Assembly (NCBI GenBank): GCA_021018995.1
Contig: CM037587.1
Location: forward strand, 67,413,604-67,477,603
Length of the DNA: 64,000 bases
Source of the DNA: Chloranthus sessilifolius
Lineage: Eukaryota; Streptophyta; Magnoliopsida; Chloranthales; Chloranthaceae
Direction of reading: 5' to 3'
Position 1 is the first letter of the stretch; the number at the start of each line of letters is the position of its first letter. The position numbers were made by a program, and so were the translations under genes. Positions 33,864-44,600 of this stretch are shown here, one piece after another. Below the pieces are notes generated by a model that was not told where the DNA came from, did no database searches, and was given only the letters and a program-made list of their open reading frames with translations.

Positions 33864-35700
33864 TGTTGACAAGTGAAAAATACCATTTTTCACCCTTAAA
33901 CTTAAGTCTTGATAGACCTTTGAGAGAACTAAATAAGTGTTTTAAGTGCCTATGTTGCAGCTAACAATAAAGACAGGCTTAACCATAAAAGCAGCTCAAA
34001 AGTGCCAAAAAGATGACAATCCATGTCAGTCCAAAGGAAGGAAGTGAAGAAACAACCTCATCAGCTATGGAAAAGCCTAAAAGGAAGAGGCAAAGACCGT
34101 AAGAGAAGCAGGAACAATTCAACAGAGAATGCAACATGAGTTCTTTTCAAGAAAGAACCTGCACTTTTCGTAAAGAACCTGGAACTCTGTGAAAAGGACT
34201 AAAACTCCAGGCTTAGTTTTCGAAGAGCATCTGAACTCTTTGAAAAGAAGATTGAACTTTGCGAAAAGTAGAAAACACAATTCGAAGAGAGATTGAACAT
34301 TGCGAAAAGAGCTTCAGAAGTCACAGCACTTTACAAAAAGGCCCTTAAACTCTGTGAAAAGGTATTCTGGAGATTCGCAGCTTTAACAAGGGCAATTCAG
34401 TAATCTGTTGCACGCGTCCCAATGTGTTTTAAAACCCAAGGACATTCCGGAAGATTCTGAGCACGAACCAAAGGCATATTCCACCCCATGTGAACACCCA
34501 AAGATGAAATTACTTGGCGGGAACTTCTAGAAGCTCAAACAGATTTTTGAATTACATAACAGAATTGATGCTTCTATCACCTGATTGGCTGAACCAGATT
34601 GAGGAATTCTGATTGGTCAGAACAGATCTGGATCCTCGTGCTCGACCACCATTGGTCAATACATTCTGAGCACCTCTGATTGGTTGATACACATCTGAGC
34701 TGGACTTGGGGAAAACTATAAATAGACGAACCATTTGCCCAATTTGGGCATCCAGATTTTGAGTTTCATTTCTAATCCCCCATTTCCCAGCCAGACAGCT
34801 TGTCTGTAATCCTTGTAATAGCCTACTTTGTACTTGCATTTGAGAGCTGTGAGATACTGTTGTAATTCAAAGGAGAGTTTGCATCCAAGACTGCAAATCC
34901 GAGAGCTGTTAAGTCGTGCTCTGTAAATTGTAAGGATGAATTTTAAAAGGTTGCTGTAAACTATGCATTCTCCATTGGACTCATGTCAAGGGTTCCCTCT
35001 GATCTCCTCGACATTAGACTCCTTTAGATTCATTGTTTTGCATGCAATTTCCTTGATTCATTAATCTGTAAGAATTAGTGTTGGTAACCTAGTCTCTTCT
35101 GACATTTGTAGTGATGTTTCTGCTCGAATTGAGGATTTGGATTAAAGACTATTGGATGGTTTGTGGCCATTAAAGTGGAGGACCATAGCCATAAGTGTAA
35201 GCCTAATCCTTGAATTAGATTTATCTCTCTTACATCCGTGCTTGTAGCCGATGAAGATTGAATCACCTCTGAAATGAGTTATTCTCATTAGATTTCAAAG
35301 ACCAAATCAGATTTAGATATTACTTCTCCATCTTTGTTTCAATCACTCCCCCAACTCGGATTTGGATCATTTAGTTTAAATTTTTCTTTGTTTTTAGTTA
35401 GTTAAACGTGACAAATTCAAACCTCTCATCTTATCAGTTTTCTAGATAGGATAAGAAGCCAGATCTGGTAGCTCAGATCTGAAGGTTTGTCTTACATTTT
35501 AGACAAATTCTCTGTGGAAGATCTTTCACTCACTTACTTTTAAAACTTGCTACAATTGGCCCTGATCTTGCAGGCTAATTCTCTTCTAACTGTGCTGATA
35601 TTTCTTTATTTGTTTATATAGTCTAGAACCACTGTAATTTAGCAGCTATAAATCTGTTTTCAAAACTCACATAAATCAAGCACACTAAGAAGCAACAACA
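33864..35700 (+). mobile_element. E4 3' LTR (Athila-like)
   Basis: TGTTGACAAG to AAGCAACAACA, 1837 bp, homologous to the inverted solo LTR at 5970-7857. TATA box CTATAAATAG at 34716-34725. 34130-34380 carries the TTCGCAAAG-type motif array. It ends beside E2 LTR sequence at 35701; the left copy of the target duplication is lost. Confidence 0.9.
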
Positions 35701-37275
35701 CCCTTCGCGGCGATGCACTCACAATGGAATAAAATGTAGAGTCGCCACCCGGATCTTTTGGTGACCTGAGAAACCTTTAAATCAATATTTTGAGCACCGA
35801 AGTGCTAAATATGTCTCTGATTTACCAGTCTTTGCCAAAGTCTCTAGGGTAGGGGCTTCGGTTATTGATCGGGAAGGGTTTAGGCACCCGATCAACCCAC
35901 ATGTAGCAGTCTCTATCTATGGCCAAAAATAAAAATAAATGGGCGGAGCTTCTCCTTGCCCGAAGGCAATATGGTCCTATCAAGCTTTGGACCAAACCGA
36001 AATTTCGGCGGCGTAACGGCTTGAATCCTTGGAAGGAGGAAACAGCAAGAAGGTAGAGGAAGAGAGGGGTGACCCGGAGCTCACGGGCCCTTGTTGCACC
36101 GTAGGAGACCTTCGCTTCGGCATGCTTCCGACGGCTTTAAATGGCTTAAACGGTAGCGGAATAGGTTCTAATGCTAGGATTCGGTAGATAGGAAGTGTGG
36201 GATGAAGCTAAGGACTAAGCTTGACTAACAAGGGGTGATCTAATGGTTGAAAAGGGTTGAAAAGGATGAACTAAGCATGCTAGAATTCTGGTTGAAGACT
36301 GCAAAATAACATATATTTTTCTCTCACTAGGGCTCTCTCTCTTAAGCTTAACTCTCAACCTTAATTTTTCAACCCTTTGGGGAAGAGGGGGGGCTCTCTA
36401 TTTATAGAGAAGAGGTGGGTTAGAGGGTCAATTAAGAGCTAATTGGTTTAGCAATTAGTTAATTCTCCATCTAAGGTTTTCTAGGTTTTTAGGGTCCTAG
36501 GGGTTTGGGAAATTGGTTTCAATGGTGGATGATGGGGTGAGACCATGGGTGACTTAAGGGTTGCCAATAAGCTCAAAGGGGGTGCAACCAACCTTAAGAC
36601 ACCCACCTCAACCAAGGGAATGGTCAAAGGGTCAAACCAGATGGAGAAAATTCAAGTATTTAATGACAGATATTGTAGCTAAGCTGGGCGTATATATTAC
36701 ATACGCCCAATTTATGCACAGTAATTTTCATGAAAACCAGGGGGAATTTGAGAAGATGGGTGCCCGTGTTGGTGGCCACCTATGCTAGGCATATGTATTA
36801 TATTTTGGCCCAATTTGAAAATGCCCAAAATATATAATACATACTTTATAATCAAATAAATTTGCCAGGCGTATGTAATACATATGCCTGAGCAAAAAGT
36901 CATGATTTTATGTGAACCTTCATTCAGCCATAACTTTTGAACCTCAACTCCAAATTGGGTGGTCTTTAGCTCGTTGGAAAGCTGGAGAAGTCCTCTTTCT
37001 ACCGGTACGTGGCTTATCCTCAACAATGGTTTGTATAAAAATTTGTAGCTCTCCTCCCATCAAATACTCGGAAGGGTTTAAGTTGAGTCTGGGAAGGGAT
37101 CCTAAGGTTGAGGGGTGATATCTAAGGGTTGGGGGAATGGTTCTAATGGGTTTTAGGGGATTCTTAAAGGTCTGGATAGATTTACAAGGGTTCAGGGGTG
37201 CCATCGGAAGCACAGGGGTGCATTTCTCTCGGAGTATAGACTGATCGGGCCTTGGGCCGAATTTGGGTGTCTACA
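35701..37275 (-). mobile_element. E2 5' LTR, lacking its last 24 bases or so
   Basis: Homologous to 14256-15855. In transcription sense it starts at 37275 (TGTAGACACCC) and is cut at 35701 by E4, so the terminal CCATGCTCGCACA part and the primer site are absent. TATA box at 36398-36407. Confidence 0.92.
36686..36893. promoter_or_regulatory. Near-palindromes with GGGCGTAT arms, E2 5' LTR
   Basis: The first copy, 36686-36708, has intact GGGCGTAT and ATACGCCC arms. Three more copies, weaker, are at about 36785-36806, 36826-36845 and 36868-36890, collinear with those of the 3' LTR. The sequence between them (CCCAATTTG, TTTGCC) also corresponds. Confidence 0.7.
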
Positions 37276-37280
37276 GTTTG

Positions 37281-39084
37281 CGAGTGGCTTCGTCCCTTCG
37301 AGGCATCATTTGAAGGCGAGGGCATCTTACGAGGCACGTTGTGTGGTGGTGGCGGGTCGGAAGCCCGTGGTTGAGCTAGGGTTGGCTGCAGATAGGGTGC
37401 TCTGAACGTTCTTGATGCACTTCCTCGGTGCAATACTCTTTTCTTCTTCGACTCGGGGATGCGTCACCGGGTTGTTTTGGATGGTTCTCAGGGACTTGGA
37501 TTGGGTCCCTACCTATGCGTGGGGTGTGGCTGCATTGGGGCATCTCTATGAGCAGCTTTATCATCAGGGATGGGGCGTCGCAACGATCGGAGGTTTCCTT
37601 CCCTTCCTCCAGGTGAGTTTTAGTTAGTTGATGTCATAGTGTCTTTGTTTTCTTGGTCTTTTAATGGTAACTATTCAGTATTTCTCTTTTGTGTGTTTTT
37701 TTTTAGTTCTAGGCGTATGACCATTTTGCTTTTCTTCATCCGAGAGTTTCGTTGGAGGTGACGTTCATGTTTCCGCGGATGCGCGTGTGGAGGGAGGCAT
37801 TGAGGGGTCGTCGCTGGTCTTCGGATCTTCAGACCGTGCGCGATCTTTTCGAGGATATGCATGCATGGCAGGTATATATCATCATGTGTATATTTTGTTT
37901 CATTTTGTTTTGGTCTTTTAGGATCTGAGAAATCATTGATGGGTTGGCTTGCTCGTTTGGTTAGATGATTTGGAGGCCATACGCGTCCGAGGAGGATGCG
38001 GGTGTGCGAGGGGCATTAGACGCCCTCCATAGGGCGATGGAGCAAATGGGGTGTGGTCCTTGTCCGGATGAGGAGGTGCCGCACTCTTTAGCCCACTCGC
38101 TTGCTCAAGCTAGAGGAGCGGAGGATGAGTTGGGGGCTCGGCTGACGGAGAATCGACAGCTCCTGGTGAGTTGATTTATTAGTTTTTTATGTATTACATT
38201 GACCTGGTTTTCTAATCATTCTGACATGGTTATGGTGTCCCCTTTTTTTGGATAGTCTGAGAGGGAGGTGGAGGTTGCTAGTCATGTGGCGATGATAGGG
38301 TTGTTACGCGGTCAGCAGCAGGCCGGACGAGAGGTGGAGGCCAGTTTGCGATCTGAGATCGACTGATTGGTAAGCATTTATATGAACTTTGTTTTGTTAA
38401 TTGTTAGCATTGTGGGCTTACCGACTGACATGTTCATTGTTATTCATAGAGAGCTGAACTCGCTACTGGAGGTTCCGTTCTGGCATTTGATCTATCTTCA
38501 GTTGCATCCTCCAGTTGGGAGGATCCAGCGACAACTCAGCTTCGGGCCGAGTTAGATCATTGGGTTAGTTCCATTCAATCTTTCAACTCGTTTGTATAAT
38601 CATAACAATTTGTTGGGGGTTATTATTTTGCTTTCTTAACATTTTACTAACATTAAGTGGTATTTCAGCGTTAGGTTGCCAAGGATCTTCAGACGAGGGA
38701 GGCAACTGCTGCCTCTCTACTTCCCGAGAGTCAGGTATAGTTTTTGGTCTGGTGTAATTCAGTTTAGGTTATTTCCTTGCATTTTGTTCTGATATATTTT
38801 GTTGGTTTTTTTTGTGCAGGCCATTTCAGACTCTGCTCCTGAGGCTCCCCCTTAGGGATCTGTTCCTATCTCTACTCAGGTATGTTTTAGTTATTGCGTT
38901 TATGGTTTATTTGTCATTATAGTGTCATTTGATGTGTTTGTTTGTTCTCTTTACAGCCACCTATGTTTGCTTTCCCTTTCGTGCCTTCTGCTGATCCAGT
39001 GACTGCCGAAACGGTTGAGTGACTTTTGGAGGAGAGGCTAGATCTAGTATGATTCTTTCCTTTTCAAAGTTCCTTTTTTTAATG

Positions 39085-39124
<40 letters not shown>

Positions 39125-39401
39125 TTTTCTTTGACTTGGTGTAATTATGCAGGTTCGTCAGCTTGAGGAGGCGTGTCTAGAGGCTATGCGAGCGCGCGCC
39201 ACTCCCGAGGCAAGACGGATCCCTGGGGAGATGCAGAGTCACGACGACATATTCATTGAGATGATGGTTGCACATAAGACTCAGGCTGAGGCATTGGAGG
39301 TGGCGCATCAGACGATGCCAGCAGAGATGCCGGTGTCCCTAGACCAGCTGCAGTATCGTCTGACGAGGAGTGAGCGGGGGGTACATAGGTTGTCTAGTTA
39401 G
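37281..39401 (+). pseudogene. E1 antisense PMD gene, 3' part, multi-exon
   Basis: This continues the gene broken at 14231. The first exon (to 37612) has HFLGAILFSSSTRG, WMVLRDLDWVPTYAWGVAAL and GGFLPFLQ, the second half of a plant mobile domain. Further exons read 37713-37871, 37965-38165, 38256-38369, 38450-38563, 38669-38734, 38820-38879, 38957-39046 and 39153-39401; lengths are multiples of three, introns phase 0 with GT-AG ends. The C-terminal exons are Glu/Arg/Leu-rich (RGAEDELGARLTENRQLL, REVEVASHVAMIGLLRG, VRQLEEACLEAMRARAT) and probably form a coiled coil. In-frame stops lie near 37408, 38364, 38672, 38853 and 39020. The end at 39399-39401 is a TAG. Confidence 0.8.
39088..39122. repeat. 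(TA)n microsatellite in an intron of the E1 PMD gene
   Basis: About 17 TA units within the last intron (39047-39152). Confidence 0.95.
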
Positions 39402-39812
39402 CTTGGTGGATCAGAGTCGAGGGCTACGGGTTCCTCAGCTGGACGGTCTCATCCCACGTCTCGTGATTGTGTTGTTATGATGCTCGTGAGGATTCTGTTG
39501 TTCATCTTTTCTTGTTGGATATCCTCCTCATTCTCGATCAAGGATGTCTGTTAGTCAGACAAGTGAGGGGGGTTTCGTGATGGGGCCTCGTCATCTAGAG
39601 GTTATGAGGACTCCGGGTGTCGGGATCATGTTTTTAGAGGACCAGACCACTGACCTCCGAGCGGATGATACTAGGGACAGCAGGGCTCGTCCATCCCAGC
39701 GACGACGTAGGGAGTAGGGGTGTGTGTGAGTGGGTTTTTTTGTCCATTGTGTGTGTGCATTGTATATATATGGGGGATGCCCCTAGTGAAAAATGTAAAA
39801 AGAAAAGAAAAC

Positions 39813-39847
<35 letters not shown>

Positions 39848-41329
39848 TTTGGATGTACCTGATTGGCTCCTTTTCTTTTAGTTGTCTCTTGCGTCTACTT
39901 TGCTTTTTAGTTTCTTTAGCGCAGCTGACCGTCATTGAGACTTGGATGCTTTCTGAGCTGGCTCGATGGTGGTTGGAGGTTGCTTCATATCTGCACATGT
40001 AAAGGTAACGCTATCAATAATTTCTGTTCTCCCCCTTGCTAGTTGTCAAGGGGGGTGTATCTCAGACCGAGGTCTGGTAATAAGGGTGGATATGTGCTTT
40101 CTTTTCTTTCTTCCTTTTTTCTTTCTTTTTTTAAAAATAAAAATAATGCAACAAGGAAAGCAAATAACTAAGATAAAAATAATAAAAGCAATTAAAAAAA
40201 TGTCCCAGTGTAGGAGCGTGGTAGTGTTGGCAATATAGCATCTTCGATAGCATTCTCCGGATGGTAATTTCGTTATTGCTCATCTTGTCCGTGGACGAGT
40301 CGATGCTTCTAATGTGATTCTCCTTCTGATCTAAAAAAATGCCCTAGTGTGTAGATGCAATGGAGCTTTCTTGGGCTATTGATGAGTATTTTGGGTATAT
40401 AAACAGTCATGGGTATTTGGTGAGTTAGTTTTGAAGAAAAGTTCATCAGTACTGTCATTGAACCTAGGGGAGGTCGTTTTGATTAGGTCAGTTGTATACG
40501 GGGGTCTATCTTGTGGTGGTCATCCTATCCCGTGGTTATTAGGCAGAAGTACGGTAGATATAGTAGGTGATTGCATCAGTCATCATTCATCGGTTTTCAG
40601 TTTCATTCCTAGGAGTACCTGTAAGGCTTCTGATTTATCATCCGAAATAAAAATAGAATAGGGGGTAAGGCTCAGTGATATGGGGAATAGTTTGTATCTA
40701 ATACTTTCCAAAAGGAATGAGTAACAATCTTTTTCTTGGAGGGATACGGAATGCCATGATCGAGCTATTCGCCATGTTTCGGTACCATCAAAATCTCACA
40801 TTCTATGGTTAGTAGGAGTTTATCCTCCTCCCGCCACCTTACAACGACATCTAATAGTATGGGGACATCAGGGGTACCCTCGCAGCTTGCTTATACACTT
40901 CTAGTAAAGTTACCAGAGATGTCCTCACGGTCTGCTTATGCTCCCCATAGCTCATTAACTTGTTCATTCGTCGTAATGCTCTCACTCAAAATTTTGATAT
41001 ATGTATTCTTCGAAAGCATCCTGCTAGCGCAAGAATAGCGAGTTTTGATTGAACCTGACATTTTCATTTTTTTTGCTCAAACGTCTCCTCCAATGGTGGG
41101 AGAAAGGAAAATGAGGATCGAGTGTTACTTATACTTTTGAAAGAGATTAGGTATGTCACTAGTCCTTTAATTAGATCACCCGAGTGAGAAAAATGGGTGA
41201 TAAATTAGAGGTCTTAAGGATATTATGATAATTGATGACGTACGACCAATGAATGGGTTGTGAGGACTGTGGGGGTGATAAGTATAAGTATTTAACCACG
41301 AGATGTGATGATCACAAGGCTAAGGATAG
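39402..41329. other. E1 region between convergent PMD gene and pol
   Basis: It holds the 3' end of the PMD transcript (39402-39720, no clear frame beyond the stop), a second (TA)n run at about 39817-39844, an A/T-rich stretch at 40110-40200, and no recognised gene. The E1 accessory gene and pol converge here as in E2, but I see no DUF7745-like second gene. Confidence 0.5.
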
Positions 41330-42500
41330 TATTTTCTAAGGTACATGGAGTTCCAAGGGCTAGAGAGTTCTTCCCCGTCTTGGTTTGTCAATTTGTATAC
41401 ATTTTTAGGGTATGCGGTTGTTATAACATAAGGGCCTTCCCAGTTCAGTTTCAGTTTTTCCTTTTGGGTGGGCGCACTTGGAAGGCATGATTTTATTCAA
41501 TACTAATTTTCTAATATTAAAGGTTCATTCGAGGACTTTCTTATCGGAAGCCCTGGCCACTTTCCTCTAATATACTTGAGTGTGATTAGCTGCCCTTAGA
41601 CGTGTTTCATCAAGCTGCTCTAGCTATGTGAGTAGGGAAATTCTCCTCTCGTCAAAGGATAGCTCATCATCGAGTTGAATCCGTAAGGATGACACTTGTA
41701 TCTCATGTGGTAGAACTGCCTCCATCCCGTAGGTAAGGAGGTAGGGAGTTTGGCTAATAGCCGTACGAATAGAGGTCCTATAGGCCCAGAGTGCTTTTGG
41801 TAGTCGTTCAAGTCAGTCGACTCCATTGCTTACTTCTACTATGCATTTCAGGATTCGAATCAGCGTTTTGTCCGTAGCTTCTGCTTGTCCATTTCCTTGA
41901 GGGTAGAACGGTGATGAGTGACGTAGATCGATGTCTAATGTCTTGCATAACTTCTTCATCTTTTCTGTGATGAACTGTGGTCCGTTGTCGGTGACAAACA
42001 TCCTGGGTACTCTAAACCTAGCGATGATATTCCGAATGATAAACCTCATGAGTGTTGAAGCGGTGATTCTAACATAGGATTCAACTTCTGTCCATTTGGT
42101 GTAGTATTCGGTCACTGTAAGTATGAACACATGCTTGTGAGTGTTCCCAATTGTGTCTGTGAAAGGTCCGATGACATCGAAGGCCCACATCGAAAACAAC
42201 CACGGCGAGGTCATAGTGTTTAATACAACTGATAGAGCTTTGATGAGTGCGGCATGTTCTTGGCATTGTTTGTAGGATTAGACATAGAGGTGGCAACCTC
42301 TTATCATCGTTGGCCAGAAGTAGCCTTATCGTGTAACATGATCGGCGAGCCTCTATCTACTGGAGTGGGCACCGCAGGCACTGGCATGTGCTTCTCGGAT
42401 GATGTATTATCCTTCGACAGTCGTGACGCATCATTGTAGTACTCCTTTGGTGAAGGATTCTTTGTATAACATTTTACCGAGTATGCAAAATCGGGTGCAT
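41330..42500 (-). pseudogene. E1 integrase
   Basis: 42214-41813 on the minus strand: MTSPWLFSMWAFDVIGPF (first Asp), FVTDNGPQFITEKMKKLC (second Asp), SSPFYPQGNGQAEATDKTLI (Glu). The zinc-binding N-terminus lies upstream in broken frames (around 42250-42450). After a frameshift near 41820 the frame runs ALWAYRTSIRTAISQTPYLL-like text to 41620 and fades by about 41330. Ty3/gypsy type. Confidence 0.9.
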
Positions 42501-42568
42501 CGGTTCCTTATAGTTTTCCATTCGATCTTTGTGGTATATGAAGGGACGTGTTGATGCTTTAAGAAGTT

Positions 42569-43420
42569 TCAGATGTCGAAATACCATGGCTGTCCATCTT
42601 CGGTTGGTAATTTTTTAAATCTGAACATAGCGACTTCGGTTTCTATCTTGACGTACTTTTTCGGAGTGATTGCTTCATTTAGTCCTATACTTGTGGGGAG
42701 GATTGGTAATTCTCTCTTAACAGTCCATGCTACCTCGTGGGTGGGTACTGTCAGCTTTTCGATGAAGAAGGTCTTAGTACTTTGGCCGATGGGTATCTGA
42801 ATGACCAAGGCTAACGTGGCTAAGGAATCTGCAAGCTCGTTTTCTAGTCTAGGGATGTGCATGAAAGAGATTCTTTCAAATTTCTTTATCAAATATTGAG
42901 CGGTTTCTAGGTATGCCATTAGTATCCTTTCCTTAGTTTTCCATTCTCCTATGACTTGTGATATTACGAGCTTGGAATCACAGATAGTTTTCAACAGTTT
43001 AACGCCTAATTGTAGTGCTGCTCATAGTCCAGCTATAAAAGCTTTATATTCTGTGATGTTATTAGTAACAAGAAAATCTAGTTGAAAAGCCTTAGGTATG
43101 ACAACTCCTTCGGGGCTTAGGAGGACTACCCCGATGCCTTTTCCTTTGTGATTTAGAGCATTGTCGAAATAGAGGGTCCATGACGTCTTATCGGGCTCTT
43201 CGTTATGAATCGTGAGTAGGTCTTCATCGGGGAAATCTGTGTATGGGCTCATTGCTCGGGAGTGGGAAATCTGTGAGGTAATTGGCGATTGCTTGTCCTT
43301 TGATTGACTTTTGCATGATGTAAGTGATATCGAATTCTTGCAAGAGCATATGCTAGCGAGCGATCTTTCCTGAGGTTGCAGGCTTTTCGAATACATACTT
43401 CAGAGGGTCCATTCGGGCTA
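42569..43420 (-). pseudogene. E1 RNase H and tether
   Basis: 43396-43022 contains TSWTLYFDNALNHKGKGIGV and DFLVTNNITEYKAFIAGL, the RNase H blocks with the catalytic Asp and the TNN-x-EY motif. 42994-42569 has MKTICDSKLVISQVIGEWKT-like and LENELADSLATLALVIQI (the D-S/A-L-A-x-L block). One frameshift separates it from RT. Confidence 0.88.
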
Positions 43421-43499
43421 GTACTAGTATCTTATGTGGTTCGAAGTAATACCGTAATTTGGTTGAGGCCCACACCAATGTGAGGCAGGTCTTCTCCAT

Positions 43500-44600
43500 C
43501 AAAGTGTATTTCAATTCGTACTTGACCATCGTCCTACTGAGGTAGTAGAAAGCCTTCTCTCTCTTGCCATCTTCTTCATATTATCCCAGAATCACTTTTA
43601 TTGCTTTGTCGTTCGTTGAGAGGTATAGGATAAGAGGTCTTTCGAAAACCGGTGGCGATAGTATTGGCGGGTTAAGGAGGTACTTCTTGATATTGTTGAA
43701 GGTTTGCTGAGACTGGTCATCCCATTTGTACTCAGCCCCTCCTTTAAGTAGTCTGTAGAAAGGATCGCATCTGTCTGAATGTTGGGAGATAAATCTCCTA
43801 ATGAATTGCAATTTTCCTATCAGACCTCATAATTCTTTATTATTACTGGGAGGTGGCATCTCAAGGATGTCTCTGACTTTTATAGGGTCGGCTTCGATCC
43901 CTCGCTTGTTGACTATGAAATCGAGTAATTTTTCGGAGGTGACTCCGAAGACACACTTCTTTGGGTTCATTTTCAGCTGATACTTCTTGGCTCTTTGTGG
44001 TACCAGTCGGAGTGCTTCAACATGTCCTACTCACTTTTGAGACTTCACTAATATATCATCGACGTAGACTTCTATACATTTATGCATCATGTCATGAAGA
44101 ATAGCCATCATAGCACGTTGGTACGTGGCTCCTGCGTTGTTGAGCCCAAAAGGCATGACGGCGTAGCAGTAAGTTCTCCATGGTGTGGTGAAAGAAGTCT
44201 TATCTTGGTTAGACTCTGCTAATTTGATCTGTTTATACCCAGAGAAACCGTCCATAAAGGATAGCATCTCATGTCCAGCTGTGTTGTCGACTAGAGTTTC
44301 AATGTGCAGAAGTGGGAAGTCATCTTTTAGGCATGAATGATTGAGATTTCAAAAGTCAATAGAAGCTCGTACTCTGCCATCTTTCTTAGCGACATATACT
44401 ATATTGGCCACCCATTTGGGGTAGAGGACGACTCGGATGAATTTGGCTTTATGTAATTTGTCAACTTCCTCTTTAACTTGAAGGGCGATTTGTGGGTGCA
44501 CCCTACGGAGTTTCTGCTTAACAGGTTTGACATCGAGTTCAAAGACAAGGCGATGTTCTAAACTTGGGTCTAAACTAGGCATATCTTCATAGGACCATGC
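43500..44600 (-). pseudogene. E1 reverse transcriptase
   Basis: Blocks on the minus strand: HPQIALQVKEEVDKLHKAKF and WVANIVYVAKKDGRVRASID (44582-44349), LSFMDGFSGYKQIKL then TTPWRTYCYAVMPFGLNNAG and the catalytic CIEVYVDDILVKSQK (44267-44031), and the connection with CDPFYRLLKGGAEYKWDDQS (43811-43581). Stops lie between the blocks, but they share a frame over about 1 kb. Confidence 0.93.

Larger units (their letters stand above)
32335..35700 (+). mobile_element. E4: 5'-truncated Athila-like element in E2's 5' LTR
   Basis: It consists of about 1.5 kb of internal 3' sequence, a purine tract and one LTR. The internal part matches E3b in inverse orientation: for example GAGACTTCACTCCTCCACTA at about 33716-33735 recurs inverted near 60695. 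The right edge (CAACAACA then CCCTTCG of the E2 LTR) is sharp. The left edge is set only by where E2 gag ends, within about 10 bp. No coding domain remains; 32335-33850 has short frames only. Confidence 0.82.
14232..37275 (-). mobile_element. E2: Tat-like Ty3/gypsy element nested in E1's PMD gene
   Basis: The LTRs are 14232-15855 and 35701-37275. The flanking 5-bp duplication is GCTTG (14227-14231) and GTTTG (37276-37280), one C/T difference. Joining the flanks through one copy brings the E1 PMD frame back in register (VTWFLYAL to SGFVPS), which confirms the edges. Minus-strand order: LTR, gag, Pro-rich linker, protease, RT, RNase H, integrase (ends 24931). Two accessory genes lie on the + strand (18690-21052 and 21798-23363), then purine tract and LTR. 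E4 has removed its leader, primer site and the end of the 5' LTR. LTR divergence over the part read by eye is smaller than in E1 (roughly 7%). Confidence 0.92.
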
